Below, piece by piece: positions 60,613 through 64,000 of a stretch of DNA of 64,000 nucleotides (position 1 is its first letter; each line of letters starts with the position of its first letter). A program made the translations under genes and the position numbers. The notes beneath the pieces are model-generated. The model made no database searches and had not been told where the DNA came from. It saw only the letters and a list, made by a program, of their open reading frames with translations. The DNA is from Petasospora fabianii (Eukaryota > Ascomycota > Saccharomycetes > Phaffomycetales > Wickerhamomycetaceae), in assembly GCA_022641835.1 (NCBI GenBank), contig CP048715.1, positions 1,116,001 to 1,180,000 on the forward strand, written 5' to 3'.

Positions 60613-63600
60613 TTACTCTTCGTCACTGTCAGTAATGATAGCCCTTTTCTTTGAGGCTCTCACCACCGTACGTCTGTCTTCCTCCTCACCATCTGATTCA
60701 GCCATTTCTTGATCCTTCTCCAAACTCACTGGCTCAACAGATGTTCCTTCAGTGTTACCCTCATCTTCAACATTATCTTCACTGTTCTCTTGATCAGAAC
60801 CATCATCAGAGTCGGAATCTGAACCGGAATCTGAACCATCACCAGAGCTGGATTCATTGTCACCATCTGAATCGCTCTCACTCACTGAAAGGGCGTCCTC
60901 GGTCTCAGTAACAACAGATTCCGTTCTCATTCTCTTTGAAGGCGGTGATTCAGTCTCGTTCTCTTCACCTGCTCTCTTTGTCACTGAGATGATCGATGTA
61001 TCAGCAAGGTTCAAATCAGAAGACACCGAGGTGGTACCTTCCTTCACAGAAACTGAAGAACCCTTGGAGTTCAGCATTCTCTTGAGCTGATCCAAGGATA
61101 AAGTACCACCGCTCTCCTCTAACAAAGATCTCAACATGTTCTCACGCTCAAAGAAAGCCTCATCATCTTCGTCATCAGAATCAAGAATGTACTCCATAGA
61201 TTTATAGTTCTCTGGATCCTTCCTCTTCTTGGAAGACGAGCCACTTTCATCATCAGAGAGTACGTGCAAGGCGAGATCTTTACCAGATCTCTTCTTCTTC
61301 TTCCTTCTACTTTTCTTCTCTTTTGACTTCTTTTCCTTTTTGTTCTTACCACCCTTTCTGTTAGCAACACCTCTGACACCGCTCCCGCTCTGAAGTCTCT
61401 CACCTTGTTCAATGGCAGCCTCAAGTCTATCAAGTTCATTGTCCATGTAGCCGACACCATCATCATCACTGTCTCTGTTTCTGTTTGTGTTGAAGGCAAT
61501 GTCATCTTCGTCAGAGGAGTAACCGGCACCGGCAAGTTCATCAATGTCATAGTCGTCATCTCTCGCCTTTTGGTCATGTAACACGAATCTGGTATGCATG
61601 TAGTCACCGGCGGTCATACCATCGTCAACTGGCACCGGAGTGATCAAGTACACCTTGATGGATGTGTTAACAGCAATGAGCTGATCCAAGTCGGCATTCT
61701 CGTGGAAGATACACTCCTCTTTTGTGGTAGAAGGGACTACAACACCAGCAAGTTTCAAGAGAAGCCTCAATCTTGGCTCAGTGACGAGCTTAAGCATGTA
61801 CTCTGGAGTATCAGATTTGATGACAATATCCTTTGGAATAATAGTGTCGTCTGCTTCATCTGCGTTGGATGGCATTCTGATACTCACAATCCTCTCCAAC
61901 TCTTGAGAGATCCAACTCACCAAATCACCAAGCTGATCATCGATCATTGCACCGACAAGAAGAGCAACTTTTCTATCAAGATCCAAGTCGTCACCATTCT
62001 TGAACTCCACAACGGAATTAGCAACAACGGCCTTCGTCTCTTTATGACTTGGAGGTGGAATCTCTCCTGTCAACAGATATGTACTCATTTCTTTATCCTT
62101 AGTCATTGGGAACAACACCTCAACGTATAAGGCGGGAGTCTTATCCAGGGCCTTTTTGAACTTTCTCATGAAGTGGTTCAAGAAACTTTCAACGTGCTTT
62201 CTGTTGTTGGAAGTCTTTGGAAGACCTTCATCAGCCAACATCGAATGAAGTGTAATCATAAAGTCAATACGATAAAGCAATGGTTCTCTTTTCAACTCGA
62301 AAAAGACCTTGTGCAAAAACTTGATGGCCTTCTTCAATGATTTATCTGAGATATCATTGAATCTCTTAATGTGTGCAACATAGGCATTGATAACTTCTGG
62401 ATTAGCAAGACGATAGACGAACTTATCTCTGACACTCTTTCGACCATTAGCGAGATTCTCAGCACCCTTAGCAACTCCCTTAGTATTGGTCTCGTCAATC
62501 TCTGCAATGACCACTTGCTCTTCGTCAACAATCTTTGGTCCTACTCTAGACTTGGATTTTTCATTCATGATGAATGCAGTCATATCTGCCCTGTGGTATG
62601 CCTCTAGCTCCCTGATTGTTACGTCAAGTGTATCAACCAATGTAGTGATGAACTCTGGAGATCTCTTGTGAGCAAACTTGGAAATATCACCCAGGGCATC
62701 CAGGTAGAACTTTGAAGTGGAGAAAAGTTGCTTTTGGAGTGATACAGACAAGTCTCTGTTGTCTGCCATTGATGAGACACCCATGGTGTTAGCAACGAGA
62801 ATGACCTCTTTGAACAGAATCAATGTAGAGTGAGCAAGACCATATCTGGAGGCCGGTTGATCTTCGCCCTTACCCACACGTCTTGAAGTCGGATTAGACC
62901 CAGTCTCAGTCATGGCCTTGTGAAGAAGAATAAAGACTTCCGGTGTGAATGCATTACCAACAAGTGTGTAATCAACTTCGCTGATGTTTGAACCGTATCT
63001 TTCTCTCTGTGCTTCAAGGAACCAGGCAATAAGAAGGAAGAAATGGTTTCTCTCGACGTCTGTCAGTTTACCACTTTCGTCATGGTGAGTTTGAACTTTT
63101 GTACAGGCTTTGATGAATGGGTTGAATGCACCATCGAGGAAATCACAAACAAATGAATAAAAGGATTTTCTGTTGGTTGATCCAATGGCAATCTCCGGGA
63201 AGACGATCTCTTCATCTGGTTCATACAAAAACTTTCGTGTCTTGTTCCATTTCTTATGTGCATCGAATGATGTGATAACATTATTAGCACCGAGGACGTT
63301 ACCCGTATTGGACATTGTGAGACGACCCATGTCTGGTGTCTGTAGAGAAAGGAGGGTACCGAATCTTCCATGTCGACTTGAACTGTTCTTTTTGAATTTG
63401 TTCACCATAGCCTTCTCCTCGGCTAGTAGGGCTGAGAGGCCAGTAGATGACTTTACTGACGAGTTGGGGCTCTTATCACTCTGCATGATGTATGATGGTC
63501 TAAGGGTCTTGAGCATCAAGTAGATGATATCCATAAAGACTAAAGCCAAGATCTCTGGATCAAAGTCTCGATCGTTACCGATCGATGAGCACATTGTGAG

Positions 63601-64000
63601 GAAAAATGTGAAAACCAAGTTATCATTGAAGGCACCGATGCACGCACCGATGTTAACATCGTCTGGAGAGATACCTCGTGGGAGATCTTCAGTTAATGAA
63701 GATTGCTTATTGGACTTCAGTTTGAGTTTGCTGATACCTGGTGGTTCGATTTGGAGAAGGTTTCTGAAGAAGGCGACACATTGTTTGATGATGTTGTAGT
63801 CACCGGCTTCTCTGTCCTTTTTGTCCTTGGTAATGATTGGGATTGAGAGCTTTATGATGGCTTGCAGAACAGCACCACTTCTGTAAGTTAAGATGAAGTG
63901 TTTGTACACAAGTTGATGTTTCTTAACAGATTGATAGTTCTCAAGCTGGTTTTGGTGCATACCACTTTTCAATTCAACTGGCCATGTCAGCATGACGAGA
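60613..64000 (-). CDS. TOF1: TOF1 (Timeless family), 5' end beyond the window
   Basis: A partial gene of at least 1128 codons; the frame stays open through the right edge. '[11 protein letters not shown]...[27 protein letters not shown]' aligns with S. cerevisiae Tof1 'VLMTWPLIVTEQ...[27 protein letters not shown]' at about residue 135, so some 130 N-terminal residues are missing and the internal Met at 63993 is not the start. '[16 protein letters not shown]' and '[16 protein letters not shown]' are further Timeless blocks. The C-terminal 280 residues are acidic and basic low complexity with serine-aspartate repeats. Tof1 with Csm3 and Mrc1 protects replication forks and mediates pausing. Confidence 0.95.
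   Translation of the reverse strand, partial: [1128 protein letters not shown]

Overview
This is nuclear DNA of a budding yeast (Saccharomycotina). It carries about 34 compact, almost intronless protein genes, two identical tRNA-Lys(CUU) genes, short AT-rich intergenic spacers with long poly(dA:dT) tracts, and one clear spliceosomal intron (GTATGC at the 5' end, GACTAAC branch site, TTTAG at the 3' end). CTG is read as leucine: it encodes the two invariant leucines of the MCM4 'ILLQLFGG' segment (39656-39661) and a conserved Leu-Leu in SNF11, so this is not a CUG-Ser or CUG-Ala yeast. A molybdopterin-synthase small subunit (MOCS2A) implies molybdenum-cofactor synthesis, which among yeasts goes with nitrate assimilation. 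That and the biotin genes suggest a relative of Cyberlindnera/Wickerhamomyces or another nitrate-using lineage; the species is inferred, not shown.

Layout: 0.3-5.2 kb, tRNA-Lys, an EST1/EBS1-like protein and a UME6-like zinc-cluster regulator. 6.1-11.2 kb, a four-gene biotin cluster: a diverged BIO3-type aminotransferase (BIO6-like), a BIO1-like Fe(II)/2-oxoglutarate dioxygenase, canonical BIO3 and BIO4. 11.2-20 kb, PPT1, SNF11, MOCS2A, a C2H2 protein, a large unknown protein and a short SLX4. 20-34 kb, a flavin monooxygenase, tRNA-Lys, ARV1, an OSCA/CSC1-type channel, CAB5, a PNUTS/REF2-like PP1 regulator, MSS116 and RLF2. 35-48 kb, a histidine-phosphatase-fold protein, MCM4, a FAR10/VPS64-like FHA protein, an unknown helical protein, BNA5 and IPT1. 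48-64 kb, an NCS1 permease, LIP2, a SET methyltransferase, COQ4, RAV2, SPC19, a CST6-like bZIP, a spliced gene of unknown function, FUM1, and TOF1 running off the right edge.

The most coherent system is the biotin cluster. Its genes form two divergent pairs (BIO6-like/BIO1 and BIO3/BIO4) whose promoters share TGACTCA-type sites and an AATTTCGGG core. BIO1 and BIO3 converge with stop codons only 1 bp apart. In S. cerevisiae, as I recall, BIO1-BIO6 and BIO3-BIO4 lie in separate subtelomeric clusters; here they sit together between ordinary housekeeping genes. BIO2 (biotin synthase) and BIO5 are not in the window.

Other points: a Rap1/telomere-like motif recurs in several core promoters; MCB (ACGCGT) or CGCGAAA elements precede DNA-replication and chromosome genes; SLX4 lacks its SLX1-binding end; MOCS2A overlaps an upstream ORF as TAATG. 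No mobile element, CRISPR array, rRNA or integrated virus was seen.
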